DNA of 64,000 nucleotides from Lotus japonicus (GCF_012489685.1 NC_080043.1:36347127-36411126), one strand, 5' to 3'. Positions 20,608 through 33,011 are shown, numbered from the stretch's first letter. Numbers and translations: made by a program. The notes: generated by a model not told the origin, from the sequence alone.

Positions 20608-23600
20608 ATCTGATGGTGGATTTGTAACCTTTGGTGGAAATCAAAAAGGATTCATTGTTGGAGAAGGTACTGTTGGTAAGGAACCTCTTCCAGTAATTAA
20701 TAATGTCTTATTAGTTGAAGGGTTAAAACATAATCTACTTAGCATAAGTCAATTATGTGATAGTGGGTTCACTGTTTCCTTTAATAAAGTGAAGTGTAGT
20801 GTTACTGATTCCGATGACAAAATCATCTTTGAAGCTCAGAGACAAGGGAATCTATATAAGACGAACTTGGAAAACCTAGCAAATCAAAATGTAACTTGTC
20901 TAGTATCATCAGAGGATAATACATGGCTTTGGCATAGGAAACTAGGGCATGCATCCTTAAGGACCATTACTAAAATCATAAGTAATGACTTAGTACGTGG
21001 TTTGCCAAAACTATCTATTAAATCTGATGCTACATGTTCTGCATGTACTCAAAGCAAACAACATCGTACCTCCTGTCGTGCTAAAAACTTTGTCAGTACT
21101 AGCAAACCTCTGGACCTCTTACATATGGATTTGTTTGGTCCCACTAGGGTAGCTAGTGTTTCTGGAAAAAGATTTTGTTTTGTCATTATCGATGACTACA
21201 CAAGATTCTGTTGGGTCTACTTCCTAAGAAGCAAGGATGAAACATTCCAAGCATTCAAGATCTTCAGCAAAAGAGTTCAAAATGAAAAGGGCTACTGCAT
21301 CACAGCCATTCGCAGTGACAGAGGAGGAGAGTTTGTGAATGAAGATTTTGAAAAATTCTGTGCACAAGAAGGTATCAGTCATCAGTTCTCAGCTCCAAGG
21401 ACACCACAGCAAAACGGTGTAGCTGAACGGAAGAACAGATCACTTCAAGAAATGGCAAGGACAATGCTCAGTGAAACTTCCCTACCAAAGTATTTCTGGG
21501 CTGAAGCTATTGAAACTGCATGCTACATTCAGAATAGAATATCTATGCGACCCATGTTGAAAAAGACTCCATATGAACTATGGAAAGATAGAAAGCCAAC
21601 TGTATCGTACTTTCATCCATTTGGATGCAAGTGTTACATTCTCAACACCAAGGACAACATCGGAAAATTTGACAATAAGTCTGATCAAGGAATTCTCCTT
21701 GGATATTCTTCTCACTCCAAAGCCTATAGAGTTTACAACTCAAGAACAAAAGTTGTTGAAGAATCTATCAATGTCAAGTTCGATGATAGTTCAATCAAGG
21801 CCGTTGATCGTTTAGAAAAAGATTTTCTCAATCTAGACCTATCAGATCATGATGAAGCAGATGACGACACAACAAGAGCTCAACCATCAGAATCAGTTCA
21901 TGAAGATCAATCTCCGTCACCTCTTGGTACTATTCCTGAACAGTCTGACCAAGTCATGACTTCAAGCGGAATCTCACTTCCAAAGGAGTGGAAGTACAGA
22001 AGTGATCATCCACCAGAGCAAATCATTGGAAGTGTATCAGAAAGAGTAAAGACCAGATCAGCATTCAGAGAAGAATCAAACAGCGCATTCATCTCAGAGA
22101 TTGAACCAAAGAACGTTGAAGAGGCTCTACAAGATGAAGGATGGATTCTGGCTATGCAAGAAGAACTAAATCAATTTGAAAGAAGTCAAGTATGGACCCT
22201 AGTTCCAAGACCAACTGGAAAATCTATCATTGGTACTAAATGGGTCTTCAGAAACAAGATGGATGAAAATGGGAAAGTCACTAGAAACAAAGCGAGACTA
22301 GTAGCACAAGGTTACAACCAACAAGAAGGAATTGACTACACTGAAACGTTCGCACCAGTTGCAAGAATTGAAGCAATAAGGATACTCCTAGCTTTTGCAT
22401 GTCAACATTCCATCAAGCTATATCAAATGGATGTCAAAAGCGCCTTTCTGAACGGAGTAATTGAAGAGGAAGTCTATGTGAAGCAACCTCCAGGCTTTGA
22501 AGAACCATCCACTCCAGACTACGTGTACAGGTTGAAGAAAGCTCTGTACGGTTTAAAACAAGCCCCAAGGGCTTGGTATGATCGTCTAAGCAACTTTCTC
22601 ATGAAGAATGGTTTTTCAAGAGGAAAGATTGACAACACCCTCTTCAGGAAGCAATTGAAGGACGACTACATCCTTGTACAATTGTATGTTGATGATATCA
22701 TCTTCGGTGCAACTAGCGATAAAATGTGTAAAGAATTTTCCACTCTCATGCAAAGTGAATTTGAAATGAGTATGATGGGAGAACTGAAATTCTTTCTGGG
22801 ACTTCAAATCAAGCAAGAGAAAGACAAGATCTTCATACATCAGTCCAAGTACATAAAGGATATGCTCAAGAAATACAACATGCACAAGTCAAATGAGATG
22901 AGTACTCCTATGTATCCCAACACTGTTCTGGACAAAAGTGATGAAAGCTCACCAGTTGACCCAACATCGTACAGAGGGATGATTGGTTCACTTCTTTATT
23001 TAACGTCCAGCAGACCAGACATAATGTTTAGTGTTTGTCTATGTGCAAGGTTTCAGGTAAACCCACAGCAATCTCATCTTAGTGCTGTTAAGCGAATCTT
23101 TAGATATTTAATTGGTACTGCTAATCTTGGTCTATTATATGAGAAAGGTGAAGATTTCAGGTTGTAAGGATTTTGTGATGCGGATTATGCTGGTGATCGA
23201 GTTGAACGGAAAAGCACTAGTGGAGCATGTCACTTTCTGGGAAACTGTTTAGTATCCTGGACAAGTAAACGTCAAAGCACTATTTCCTTATCCACTGCTG
23301 AAGCTGAATATGTGGCAGCAAGTTCTTGTTGTACACAACTCCTATGGATAAAGCATCAACTTGAGGATTACAACATTCATGAAAACAAGATACCTCTTTT
23401 ATGTGATAACACAAGTGCTATCAATATTGCCAAGAATCCAGTTCAGCATTCAAGAACAAAGCACATTGAGATCAAACATCATTTCATTAGAGACCTTGTG
23501 GCAAAGGGAAACATTGATATATCTCATATACACACAGAAGATCAACTTGCTGACATACTCACGAAACCTCTTTTAGAAGGCAGATTCTCAGATCTAAGAA

Positions 23601-23629
23601 CAAGGATAAATATGCACTCTGCTCAATAA
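20498..23629 (+). pseudogene. Sirevirus pol (PR-IN-RT-RNH), one stop
   Basis: The 889-codon frame to 23167 holds in order: protease [13 protein letters not shown] (residues about 14-26), GAG-pre-integrase WHRKLGHAS (about 145), integrase with [18 protein letters not shown] and [12 protein letters not shown] (DDE core, about 200-310), and reverse transcriptase with [19 protein letters not shown] and LYVDD (about 570-730). All key acidic residues are visible. A TAA at 23165-23167 cuts RNase H at its start. The frame continues with GFCDADYAGD and STAEAEY and ends with TKHIEIKHHFIRD and LADILTKPL at 23629. The one-base shift relative to gag is at 20498-20607. Apart from these breaks the domains look well preserved. 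Confidence 0.92.
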
Positions 23630-24121
23630 AAGGTATGAAAACAAAGGTTTCTATTTTGCAGGTTTCGTTCTTCGAAGAACATCCGCACTGTTCTGTCTCC
23701 TCACTGTTCAACCAGTAGATCAAATCGTTCAACAACTCTCTGTTCAATGAAGTTGCTCTCAGGAAATCTATATCGTTTGGTTAACAGCTGGCAAAGACAT
23801 TGTTTAGTTCAATGCATCATTACTCTTGCACGTGCTACAACAGTGAACTTTGAAAGGTCTCATCACATTAAATGCGAAGCAGTTATCTCTCTTACTTTTA
23901 ACGCGCGTGGTCTCAACTGCTCAATTGTTTAATAGTTTCTCTCTCATGAAAAGAAAACCGCCATCTGCACACCATCCAAAACTGCCATTCCTTATTCCAA
24001 ATCAAATATATCCAAAAGATTTCCTTCTCTCTCTTTCACCTCACTTCATTTGACACTTACTCTCTCTCTCTTCCAAGTAAAGAAACCCTAAGCCTTCTCT
24101 GAAACTTCCTCTCATTCCCAA
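23630..24121 (+). other. Spacer between pol and the envelope-like frame
   Basis: This is about 490 bp with no convincing gene. It contains CT-rich runs (ctctctctttcacctcactt, tctctctctcttcc) just before the ATG at 24122. In Sireviruses the third frame is expressed separately from pol, so a splice or alternative start may lie here; I could not choose one. Confidence 0.4.
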
Positions 24122-26503
24122 ATGGCCGGAGTTCTTGCTACCTCTTCCAAAGCCCCTTCCAAATCTAAGGCCCAATCCAAGAAAGGTGGTAAAACACCTT
24201 ACTCTGCTGAAGAAATGGAGATCATCCAGAGGAGATCAGAGAGGATCAACCGCCAACGCTCTGTTCAACTCAAGGAGGTTGGAGCCGTGAAAACTGAGAA
24301 ACTGGGTGACAACTCTCTTGTGTCCCCAAGGTACTTTGATCTGAAGGTGTTTGCCTTCGTGAAGATGGCTGGGCTTGCAGACTTACTTCATCAGGACTGG
24401 GAGACGGTGTACACCATGGCTTAGCGCGAAGTGTATGTGCCTTTGGTAAAGGAATTTTATGACTGTGCCGTTGTGATAAATCACAGACAAGTCATTAAGT
24501 CCAAAGTAAATGACAAGATCATCTCAGTGACTCTCAACGACATGGCTGAAGCACTGAATGTGAAGTTGGAAGTTGGTGAAAAATATTCCCCAAATTGGTT
24601 TGCAAAAGTTGATGACTGGAAGTGCATTTGGAAGAACCAAGAGGAACCACTGACTGTAGAAGTGGGCAATCTCATTGATGATGTAAAGTTCAACAATGCT
24701 GTGATTAGCAAGGTTGTCTTACCAAAGGATGGTGCAAGAAATTATGTAAATGCGCATGCAAGGTACGCATTGTACAAGATCTTGAAAAGAGTGAAAATTA
24801 ACCCTGCACACTTGATGTGGAACTACTTGATCAACTATCTGGAGAAAAGCCAAGGATACCTTCCTTTTGGCTCGCTGCTGACCGTCATTTTCGAAAAGAA
24901 AGGTATTATCAAAGAGTTTCTGGAATCAGAGGATCGCTTGAATGAAGATGTGATCTTTCCTTCACCGATCAGACTGGGAGATGTGAGCAAAATGAACATT
25001 CCCTTTGATGCCTCTGAAGTTCCTGAAGAATACTTGCCCAGAACAAGGAAAAACACCAGAGGAAAAGAAAAGGTATCTGATGAACAGACTGTCCAGACAA
25101 GGAAGAAAAATCTGACAGAACTGTCCGATGTGTCAAAGAAGGAACCGTCCAAGAGAACTGTTCCTGCATCTCTCCGCATCGCACCGTTCCCTGAGGACGA
25201 GGTAGAACAGTCTGTTCGAATCAAGATTGTGAAGAGTGGTGAACCATTGCAGTCTCAATCCAACCCCATCGCTTCAAGAACCAGATCAGGAAAAGGTTCT
25301 CCGCCTGTCAAGAAGGCTGAACCCAAAAAGCTAAAGAGATTGAGGAAGCAATTTGAAGAACCTCAAGTTACTGTTGAACCACAACCTGCATATCAGAAAA
25401 GGAAGATTCTCTCTGCTGAACCTGAGGAGCCCTTCTTTGATGAGGACATTGTCCTTCACACAAGGTTAGCAAACTCTCTCTTACCTTATCAAGAAATTCC
25501 TTCTGAAATGTCCAACAAAGAATTTCTGGACTCACTATTTGTTGACAATACTCAAACACCACACTCCTCTCCAACACATTCACAACACCACACTGAACCA
25601 TTGCCAAAACTCCCACCAAACACAAACCTCAATGAACCCTTGACTGAAACAACAAATGAACCACTCACATCTCAACCAAACTCTACCATGAACACTGCTT
25701 TCATCACTGACCAAACTGTCGTTGCACAAGAGAATGCCTCTGCATTCCAACCTGCTCAATCTTTGCCTAAGTCATTGATTGCTGATGAGCATATGACTTC
25801 TACTCTCAAATCGTTCACGGAAGCAAGCACTAAGAAGGCAAGCAGATCCGGTACTGTTCTCTATTTTTCTCAAGCAAGAAAGAGGCGCCTTCAGACGCAA
25901 GTGTCCTCTGCTATCCAACGCAGACGCACCTTGAGGACTACCAAGGGATCGTTCAAAAGCTACCTGAACCTTCTGGCAAGAAAGATTGACAAGTCTTCAA
26001 GCAATCAGCTCACCGCCACATGGAAACGACAAGAGGATGACAACTACTTGTTCCAACTTCACGCTTGCAAAGTTCCTGATCCAGAGTTCTGGAAATTGAG
26101 TGTCCCTGAGGGATATGTTGGTACTCTGCCATATTCTCTCATGAATCGGACCTCCGCGCTCTCATTGAAATTTGGAACTTGGGTGTTTGTACTCCTACCC
26201 ACTCACATTCCTGAAGTTGTTTCTCATTCTAAGAAAGCCAACACTGACAAAGGAAAGGAGAAGATGCTTGAAGAAGCAGATGATACAGAGTCACAACTGA
26301 ACAGTTCTGCTGCTGGAAAAGAAGAAGATGAATCTGAGGGACTTCAAGCTGATTTCAAGACTGAAGGTGGAAGCTCAAGTGCTCAAGTCTTGGCGATTCA
26401 ATTTGTCACCAGAGAAGACTTTGAAGACCACCGTGACCACATCAACCAGCAGTTCATGACTCTTGCCCAGAAAATCGATCAGCTGCTGACACGCTTTGGC
26501 TAA
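24122..26503 (+). pseudogene. Sirevirus third frame (envelope-like), one stop
   Basis: The frame starts with MAGVLATSSKAPSKSK, a Lys/Ser/Ala-rich basic head, and continues into a folded part (about residues 60-300; PLVKEFYDCAVV, RYALYKILKRVKINPAHLMW, GYLPFGSLLTVIF) that resembles the plant transposon protein domain found after pol in SIRE elements. It is followed by a Pro/Thr/Ser-rich stretch and a C-terminal helical end (DQLLTRFG). A TAG at 24422-24424 lies in frame and splits it into about 100 and 690 codons. I see no signal peptide and no convincing membrane helix, so a role as a surface protein is not supported here. The function of this family is unknown. Confidence 0.8.
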
Positions 26504-26909
26504 TGGCCAACTCTCTATCCTGAACAATTCGCATTTACTTTTATGTTTTCAGACAATTGTTCACTGATTATGCATATTTTATCGTTCCATCATGCTTATC
26601 GTTTTATAACTAACGTTTGCCATGTTTACTATGCATATTATACCTCTCTACTACATTCTTTTCCCTTTCTTTTTAATAATGCCAAAGGGGGAGAAAATAG
26701 GAATTAGGAATTATAGAAAAGTTAAGATCAAGTTCAAGGTTGTTTCCTTAACCTAACACCAAAGTTTTATACAACTCAGGGGGAGTAATATGTTTTGAAT
26801 AAGTTTTTTTTAACATTTATCTTACCCAATTTAGGGGGAGCATAAATTCTTTTTACTCTTGATCATTATCCTTTTCAATAAAAATTGTCATTATCAAAAA
26901 GGGGGAGAT
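26504..26909 (+). promoter_or_regulatory. 3' leader region with four polypurine runs
   Basis: AAAGGGGGAGAAAA (26684), CAGGGGGAGTAA (26777), TAGGGGGAGCAT (26832) and AAAAAGGGGGAGA (26896-26908) follow one another. The last abuts the 3' LTR and is the expected plus-strand primer. Repeated polypurine runs upstream of the LTR are described for Sireviruses. Confidence 0.75.
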
Positions 26910-28288
26910 TGTTAAGTTCAAACGTGTTACAACGTGTTTCAATCTTATTTTGATCCTAACAATTTTTATAAATACTTTTCTCTACTAAAATCTAATTCCA
27001 GATGTTAATGACATTTTTCAGGAAATATATATTATAAGGTCGCATGCTTCAACGAATATGTCTAAGCCTTATAAGGAAAAAGAAGTTTACGCAAGATATG
27101 ACCGCATCGTCCAGTAAACAAGGAAGACACTTGTTCTGTATCGTTTCATACCACGTCATACCTCAGAATTTCAGAAGATGCCTTTGAGCGGGAAAGTCAA
27201 AATTGTATCTCAACTATTTGCCCATGCTTTAGTCAGAAGGAAACTAATCTGGTCACGTGCAAACTGATTTACTTTTGAAGAGAGAAGTCTCGATGACCAA
27301 TGAAGAGGAAAAAGGACAACACGTCAACATCACTTTTCCAAAATGTCTCTCTTCTGCAAAGTAGCCCAAAGCTATCACCACCTACTAGCTGACAAAGTAC
27401 ACCTTTTTGGCTAAAGGATAGCTTTGAACAGCAGCATGCATTTAATGAAGCTACCAACCGGAGATTTGAATCAATGGTTAGATGACACTCACAACGGCTA
27501 CAAACAACGGCCAGATTTTGTGTCTCAACGGCTACACAACTAGCAAGATCATATATAAAGGACATATCTGAAGATTGAAGAAGAGAGAAGAAGAGAAAAA
27601 TTTATTGCAAGAAAAGAAAGAACTCAGAGCAGTTAATCAAAACATTCTTCAAAGCATTAAAAGCTCACAGCAGATTTCCTAAGAGTCAAATCCGATCTCA
27701 TACCTCTGCTAAATCAAGAGAGAATACCAAACCTTAAAAGAGTCAAACCTCTTCTCTTACTTCTCTCTTAGATTCTGAACTCCTGTGTGTTCCAACGTCC
27801 TTTCAGAACCCAAAACACTTGAGAGTTCCAGTGCCATAAATTGTCTACACCAACTCTTTTGAGAAGAGATTTCTTGTAGAGCCAAACAATCTTGTTGATT
27901 GTAGGAGGAGTCCTGTACAATACTTGGAGAAGTCCGTGATAATACTAGGAGGAGTCCTGTACAATACTTGGAGAAGTCCGTGATAATACTTGGAGAAGTC
28001 CTGTCTAATACTTGTATTGGAGAAGTCCTTGATACTTGCTAGTGAAAATCTTGGTGGTGGCCAAGTACTGGATGTAGCCCAATCGTTTAGGGTGAACCAG
28101 TATAAATTCCTGTGTGCTGATCGTTCTGCTTTATTTACTTACTTCCGCTGCACTAAACAGTTTTTGAAAAGTCACCAGAACAATTTTCTTAAGAACTTAT
28201 CTTCTTTTCATAAACTAAAGTTTTAACAAGTAATTTTTAAGAACACAATTCAAACCCCCCCTTTCTTGTGTTACTTATTTACATATCA
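26910..28288 (+). repeat. 3' LTR of the young Sirevirus
   Basis: This 1379-bp partner of 17405-18784 is about 99.6% identical by eye and is followed by the target duplication CTGGT. Confidence 0.95.
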
Positions 28289-29390
28289 CTGGTGTCTGGC
28301 ACAATCGTCTTGGTCATCCTGCCACCTCTTTTTTAAATCATCTTAGTAATAATAAATTTATTTGTTGTGAAACTTCGAGTTCCACTTCTCTTTTTGACTC
28401 TTGTGTTTTAGGGAAACATGTTGGGTTGCATTTTAATTCCTCTCAAACTACTACTTTGATGTCGTTTGATAATTTGGATAGTGATTTATGGACGTCTCTT
28501 GTTTTAAACATTGCTTGTCATCATTATTATGTTTTGTTTTTGGATGATCATACTAATTTTTTATGGACGTTTCTCATTAGCAAGAAATCTCAAGTTTTTG
28601 AAATATTTAATTCTCTTGCTAATCTCATTAAAACACAATTTTTCACGAATATTAATGTCTTCAATGTGATAATGGACATGAATATGACATCGAATCATTT
28701 CGCCGACATTGTGATGCTAATGGTTTTATTTTTCGCTTCTCTTGCCTTCGCACTTCTTCTCGAAACTTTAAAGCAGAACGAAAAATCTACACCATTAACA
28801 ACATGATCCGCACCCTTTTTGCTTATTCATATATTCCTCCTTCTCTTTAGCATCATGCGCTTCAAATGTCAACATATCTTTTGAACATTCTTCGCCGTAA
28901 AAGTCTTGCAAATCATTCCCCTACTGAACTGTTTTATCATTGTGATCCCACGTTCTCACACTTATGCGTCTTTGGTTGTCTCTCCTATCCTCTCTTACCT
29001 TTAGCTATGATTAAGAAACTACAACCGCGATCGACTCCGTGTGTTTTCCTGGGCTATCCGATGAATCACAAAGGTTATAAGTTTATAATTTTACAAACAG
29101 AAAATTAATAATTTCGCGGCATGTTATCTTTGATTAAACCAAATATCCCTTTGCAAATCTACCCTCAACACCTTCCTCATCTTATGATTTTTTCCCCGAT
29201 GCCCCGCCTTCTTACCTGAGGCATCATTGGAAAAACGACTCCTCCCGACCCTCCGATCATGCCGACTGGTCCTGCTGACACTCCATCGCCCTCACCAGCT
29301 CTCGTCCCCTCACCTACTGCTCCTTTGCTCTTACCTTTGGCTCATTCCCACCAACACCTCCCACTTGGACCCTGACCACTCGTAGTATGC
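28289..29390 (+). pseudogene. Ale-type copia integrase remnant
   Basis: After the Sirevirus, VWHNRLGHPA continues the GAG-pre-integrase domain begun before 17405. Frames 28426-28806 and 28866-29108 carry LDDHTNFLWTF (integrase core start) and CVFGCLSYPLLP, PRSTPCVFLGYPMNHKGYKF (core end). Stops and frame changes have destroyed the catalytic core, and the conserved second Asp and Glu motifs are not readable. Positions 29110-29390 are Pro/Ser-rich linker. Confidence 0.75.
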
Positions 29391-29891
29391 GTGGAATTTA
29401 CAAACCCTACCAAACAGCCCTTTAGCCTTTCAGTTTCCATTGACGACCCTTCCATTTCTCCATTGCTTCGAAAACCCAAACTAGCCTTATCCGATCCCAA
29501 TTGGAAGTTCGTTATGCAGTATGAATTTAGTGCTCTTATTAGAAATAATAAGTGGGAGTTGGTTCCTCGTCCTTGTGATGTTAATGTTATTCGTTTTATG
29601 TGGGTTTTTCGTCATAAAAATAAATCTAATGGCTTGTTTGAGCGTTATAAGGCTCGCCTTTTACGTGATGACATGTCTTAGATTGCAGGGGTGGATTATG
29701 ATGAGACTTTCAATCTTGTGGTGAAGTCGTCTACTATTCGCACAGTTCTCACCATTTCTCTCTCCAAATCCTTGCCCATTCATCAGTTGGATGTCCAGAA
29801 TGCCTATCTGCATTGTGATCTTCATGAGACTGTCTACATGAATCAACCTCTGGGTTTCCGTGACCCTCAACGCTTGGACTACGTCTGCCGC
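29391..29891 (+). pseudogene. Ale-type copia reverse transcriptase, N-terminal half
   Basis: KPKLALSDPNWKFVMQYEF, WELVPRP, GVDYDETFNLV and HQLDVQNAYLHCDL are the successive N-terminal motifs of copia reverse transcriptase. A TAG at about 29679 breaks the frame, and a solo LTR splits the domain after DYVCR at 29891. It resumes at 31151. Confidence 0.8.
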
Positions 29892-31145
29892 TGATAAGCG
29901 CATAATTGATGCACTTTACGTGTGTCTTTCTAAGCTTCATTATGTACATTCTTGTGCTTAACTGTTATGACTTAGCCATATTTTGACCATTAGTGCTTAT
30001 TTGGATTATTCATGGAAAAGAGCTTAATTCTACACTTTTAGTTTCTATGACTGTTTTGCTAGAACAGATTTAATATGGAGTTAGCAATATCGAAATAAGG
30101 CCCATAATATGTCGTTGGAAAGCTAACTCGAAGACCTACAACTTTCACGTTCAGCACAATTGAAGAACAAGCCTCTAACATGGTCAGAATTGCCTTGCAA
30201 AGTTGCTGTCGCTAATCCTGCGAGTTTGGAACAGTCTGCACTAAAATGATCATCATATCTTGGGCTACAGAACTCCGAATTAGGATCCGATTAAAGGCCC
30301 GCGAAGCTGACTTAAAGAGATACAACTCTCATGTTTACCTCAATTGAAGATTCAGACTTCTTGTGGGACCCGCGAATGCTTGATTGTTCAGCAGCTTACT
30401 CCTTTATGTGGGCCCGATTTTGTGAAGATTTAGAAAAGATTTATATAACAAAGATTGTTACTTGATGAACAAGTTTATTTATTAGTATAAATAAGTGAGT
30501 TTAGGCTTTTGTTAGACACCACCACCTCACCACATCTCACCATCACCTCCTCCACCTTCTCCTAATATCTCTCTCCATCTTTTCTAGTATGAGTTGCTAA
30601 ACTCCATAGTTAGTCTTAGGATTTTTAATATTCTTGTGTTTGCAAACTTGAGGTTCTGTTCTTAATGCAAATTTCTTCTTTATTAATTCTCTTCATCTCT
30701 ATTTCTGATCTAGGGTTTGCTTAATTCCGTAGTTTTAGAAATAAGAGTTGATGCATGTTCGCTTAGTTCATGTTAGTTCGTAACTGTTTCTTAATCGCTT
30801 AGTTTAGGAAACTGTGAATTGATTTTCGCTTAGTTAATCAACTCTCACGAATTAGGAAAACAATAAGGAAGAATTAATCTTTTGTAACCAATGAAGGTTT
30901 GTTGCACTTGAATGTTATAATCCGATGACTAACACTTTCTCTTATTTGATTTAAGTCTCTTTTAATTTATGTTTGCTTACTTTTCAATCAAATCAACCAA
31001 ACCCCTTTTTTTATTTGCTTTTGTTTTACTCTAATATCAATTAATAATCTATCAAGTCCTTGTGAGAACGATCCTGGTGTTCAACACCTTGTACTGCATT
31101 CAAAGCAAAATACTTTGGCGCGCACCCGCGACAGTGCGTTCGTCA
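29892..31145. mobile_element. Solo LTR, 1.25 kb, in the old copia RT
   Basis: The insert starts TGATAAGCGCATAATTG, ends GTGCGTTCGTCA, and is flanked by GCCGC on both sides (29887-29891 and 31146-31150). There is only one LTR and no internal part, so the element was lost by LTR-LTR recombination. A tataaataag box lies near 30485. The end (cgcgcacccgcgacagtgcg) recalls Athila/Tat gypsy LTR ends, but the family is not certain. By orientation of the TATA box it probably reads on the plus strand. Confidence 0.88.
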
Positions 31146-31150
31146 GCCGC

Positions 31151-31575
31151 CTAAAGAAGCCTCTTTATTGTCTGAAGCAGGTAACACATGTTTGATATCA
31201 GCGCTTTGCTGACTATGTTTCCTCCATTGGCTTCTGAAATAGCGCTTTGGATCATTCCCTTTTTATCTTTCGGAGGGGTGCTGATGACATCATCCTGATT
31301 GCTTCATCCCATGACCTCCGCAAATCCTTTATGGCACTTCTTTCTTCAGAATTTTCTATGAAGGATCTGGGTCCATTGAGTTACTACCATAGTATAGTTG
31401 TTTCTCGGCATGCAGGTGACCTCTTCGTTAGTCAGAGTAGTGATGCTAGTTAGATCATTGCCCGAGTCGGCATGACTTCATGAAACTCTACTGCTACTCC
31501 CGTTGACACCAATCAGAAACTCAGTTCTTCACCTGAAATTCCTTGTGAGGATGCCACCTTACATCGATAATACAT
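31151..31575 (+). pseudogene. Ale-type copia reverse transcriptase, C-terminal part
   Basis: LKKPLYCLKQ continues the split domain. DHSLFIF, ADDIILIASS (normally YVDD-type, here altered to GADD) and FSMKDLGPLSYY follow in order. Several stops are present. The sequence stops near 31570 in an AT-rich run before RNase H, marking the truncated end of the element. Confidence 0.75.
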
Positions 31576-32097
31576 TTTTATTTAAAAAATAAGCCTTTAG
31601 GCTTCGTTTGGTAGAGAAGAGAGAGATAGAGAAAAGAGAGTAGAGAAGAGAGAAGTTGAGTAGAGAGAAATAGATGAGAAATAGAGTAGATTTATTGGGT
31701 TGTTTGGTATGGTAGAGATGATAACAAGTTGGTCTCTCACCTTAAGTTAATCATAGCCCTTAAATATATAAATCAATGGACCAGATTTTGCTGGAGGGAT
31801 GATGGAGAGGGATCTGCTGGAGAGGATCCATTCCCGGTAGAGATAAAGAAGAGAGGGATGAGAAATAATGATGTGGAAGAGAGAGAAAAAGTTGACTTTT
31901 GATTAAAATAACAATTTTAAATACAAAAAGTGTGTTAGATGCAAATAGTGGCGGTTTTAATCGCCATAAAAGAATAAACAAAAGAAAGAAGAGACCCAGC
32001 CCTAACTCTTCGCAAATTGCGAAGAGATGAAAAAAGGGGAAAAATCGACCCCCAGTCTCTCTCTCACCTACCATTAATGCAAACCAAACAAGGTAAC

Positions 32098-33009
32098 TGT
32101 TGTTCCTTTGTTTGGTTGTCTGCATTTTAGCTAAGTATGTGTGTGCCAACTTGTTGGACCCGTTGTTGTAACATCTTGCCTGCGACATATGCCCTCAAGT
32201 ATCTGCTGTTAGTTGGTTATTTGGTAATCTGTAAAGCTTCGTATACAAGTTAGGTTTTGCTGGAAGCTTTTGTGCGCCGTCAAGGAATATCCTGTGGTGT
32301 ATTTAAACCCGGTTCAAGGGGGTTTTAATTGAAGATAAATATGGAAGTTGAAATCTGCTTAATTGTTGATTGGCTGAAGATCTTTTGCAGATTTGTTACT
32401 TGGTTGGTTTTCTTTTAACAACTTCCTGATTTGTGTATGGACCGTGTGAACTTTCAAGCCCAACAAAGACAAGGCCTGGAAGACTATATATGAAGACTCA
32501 AGACCTAGACTCAAGCACGGAACATTTGATTATATTAGGGTTTTCATCGAGTTCATACTGTGGTGTACTCTTAGCAGCTTTATGTCATTGTTGTGAGCTA
32601 AGAGTGTGTGTTTACTGTGTGATCTTGAAATCTGTCTTTGTAACTCATACTTGAGTTCAATCACTGTGGCAGTGATTGTAAGAGAGTGAGAGGGAGTGCT
32701 CATACTTAGGGGGAGACCTAAGTAATATTTCACGGGTAGAGATAGGTAGAAAAGGTAGTTGAACTGGGGCAGTTTGTGTGAGACCTTTTTGTACAATTTC
32801 TCTATAATAGTGGATTATCTCTCTACGGTGAAAACCCTCCAGACGTAGGTGACATTGCACCAAACTGGGTTAACAACTTCATGTGTCTTTTACTGTTTTC
32901 CTGTTGTTTATCTTGCTGCATTATTTGTTGAATTGATCATATTGTTATACAAGATTGCATAGACATCTACATCTGGTAGAACATCCGTGTTACTCTTGCC
33001 ATAATTTCA
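32098..33009 (+). repeat. 5' LTR of the second Sirevirus
   Basis: This is a 912-bp LTR. It contains a perfect 9-bp stem with a 3-nt loop (CAATCACTG, TGG, CAGTGATTG) at 32658-32678, followed by gagagtgagaggg and cttagggggagacctaag. The pieces occur in the same order in every LTR of this family in the window. Confidence 0.92.
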
Positions 33010-33011
33010 AT

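Larger units (their letters stand above)
17405..28288 (+). mobile_element. Young Sirevirus (SIRE/Maximus-type Ty1/copia), 10.9 kb
   Basis: Two long LTRs (17405-18784 and 26910-28288) differ at only about five positions by eye. CTGGT flanks the element on both sides (17400-17404 and 28289-28293). Inside, in order, are a primer site, gag with a coiled-coil tail, protease-integrase-reverse transcriptase-RNase H, a third 'envelope-like' frame, and four GGGGGAG runs before the 3' LTR. Long LTRs, the extra 3' frame and multiple polypurine runs are hallmarks of the Sirevirus genus. The coding part is broken in four places (19768, about 20500-20600, 23165, 24422), so this copy cannot make complete proteins despite its young LTRs. 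Confidence 0.95.
11460..31575 (+). mobile_element. Old Ale/Retrofit-type copia element, heavily nested
   Basis: A short LTR (11460-11606), a primer-binding site (11607) and a gag-protease-integrase-reverse transcriptase order characterise a Ty1/copia element. The short LTR and the protein wording (protease YMDTGASSH, GAG-pre-integrase WHNRLGHP, integrase end PRSTPCVFLGYP) suit the Ale/Retrofit lineage. Three later insertions split it: 12129-15911, 17405-28288 and 29892-31145. Many stops and frameshifts are present. The element stops inside the region after reverse transcriptase near 31570 with no RNase H and no 3' LTR, so it is truncated. It is the oldest layer of this nest. Confidence 0.8.

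Noticed and set aside
24122..26503. True viral envelope glycoprotein
   Set aside because: There is no signal peptide, no convincing transmembrane helix and no cysteine-rich ectodomain; only its position after pol suggests the name.
32433..32863. Open frames in the second Sirevirus LTR, repeated at 45882-46312
   Set aside because: They are repeated because the LTRs are copies; there are no known motifs, and the frames on both strands overlap.
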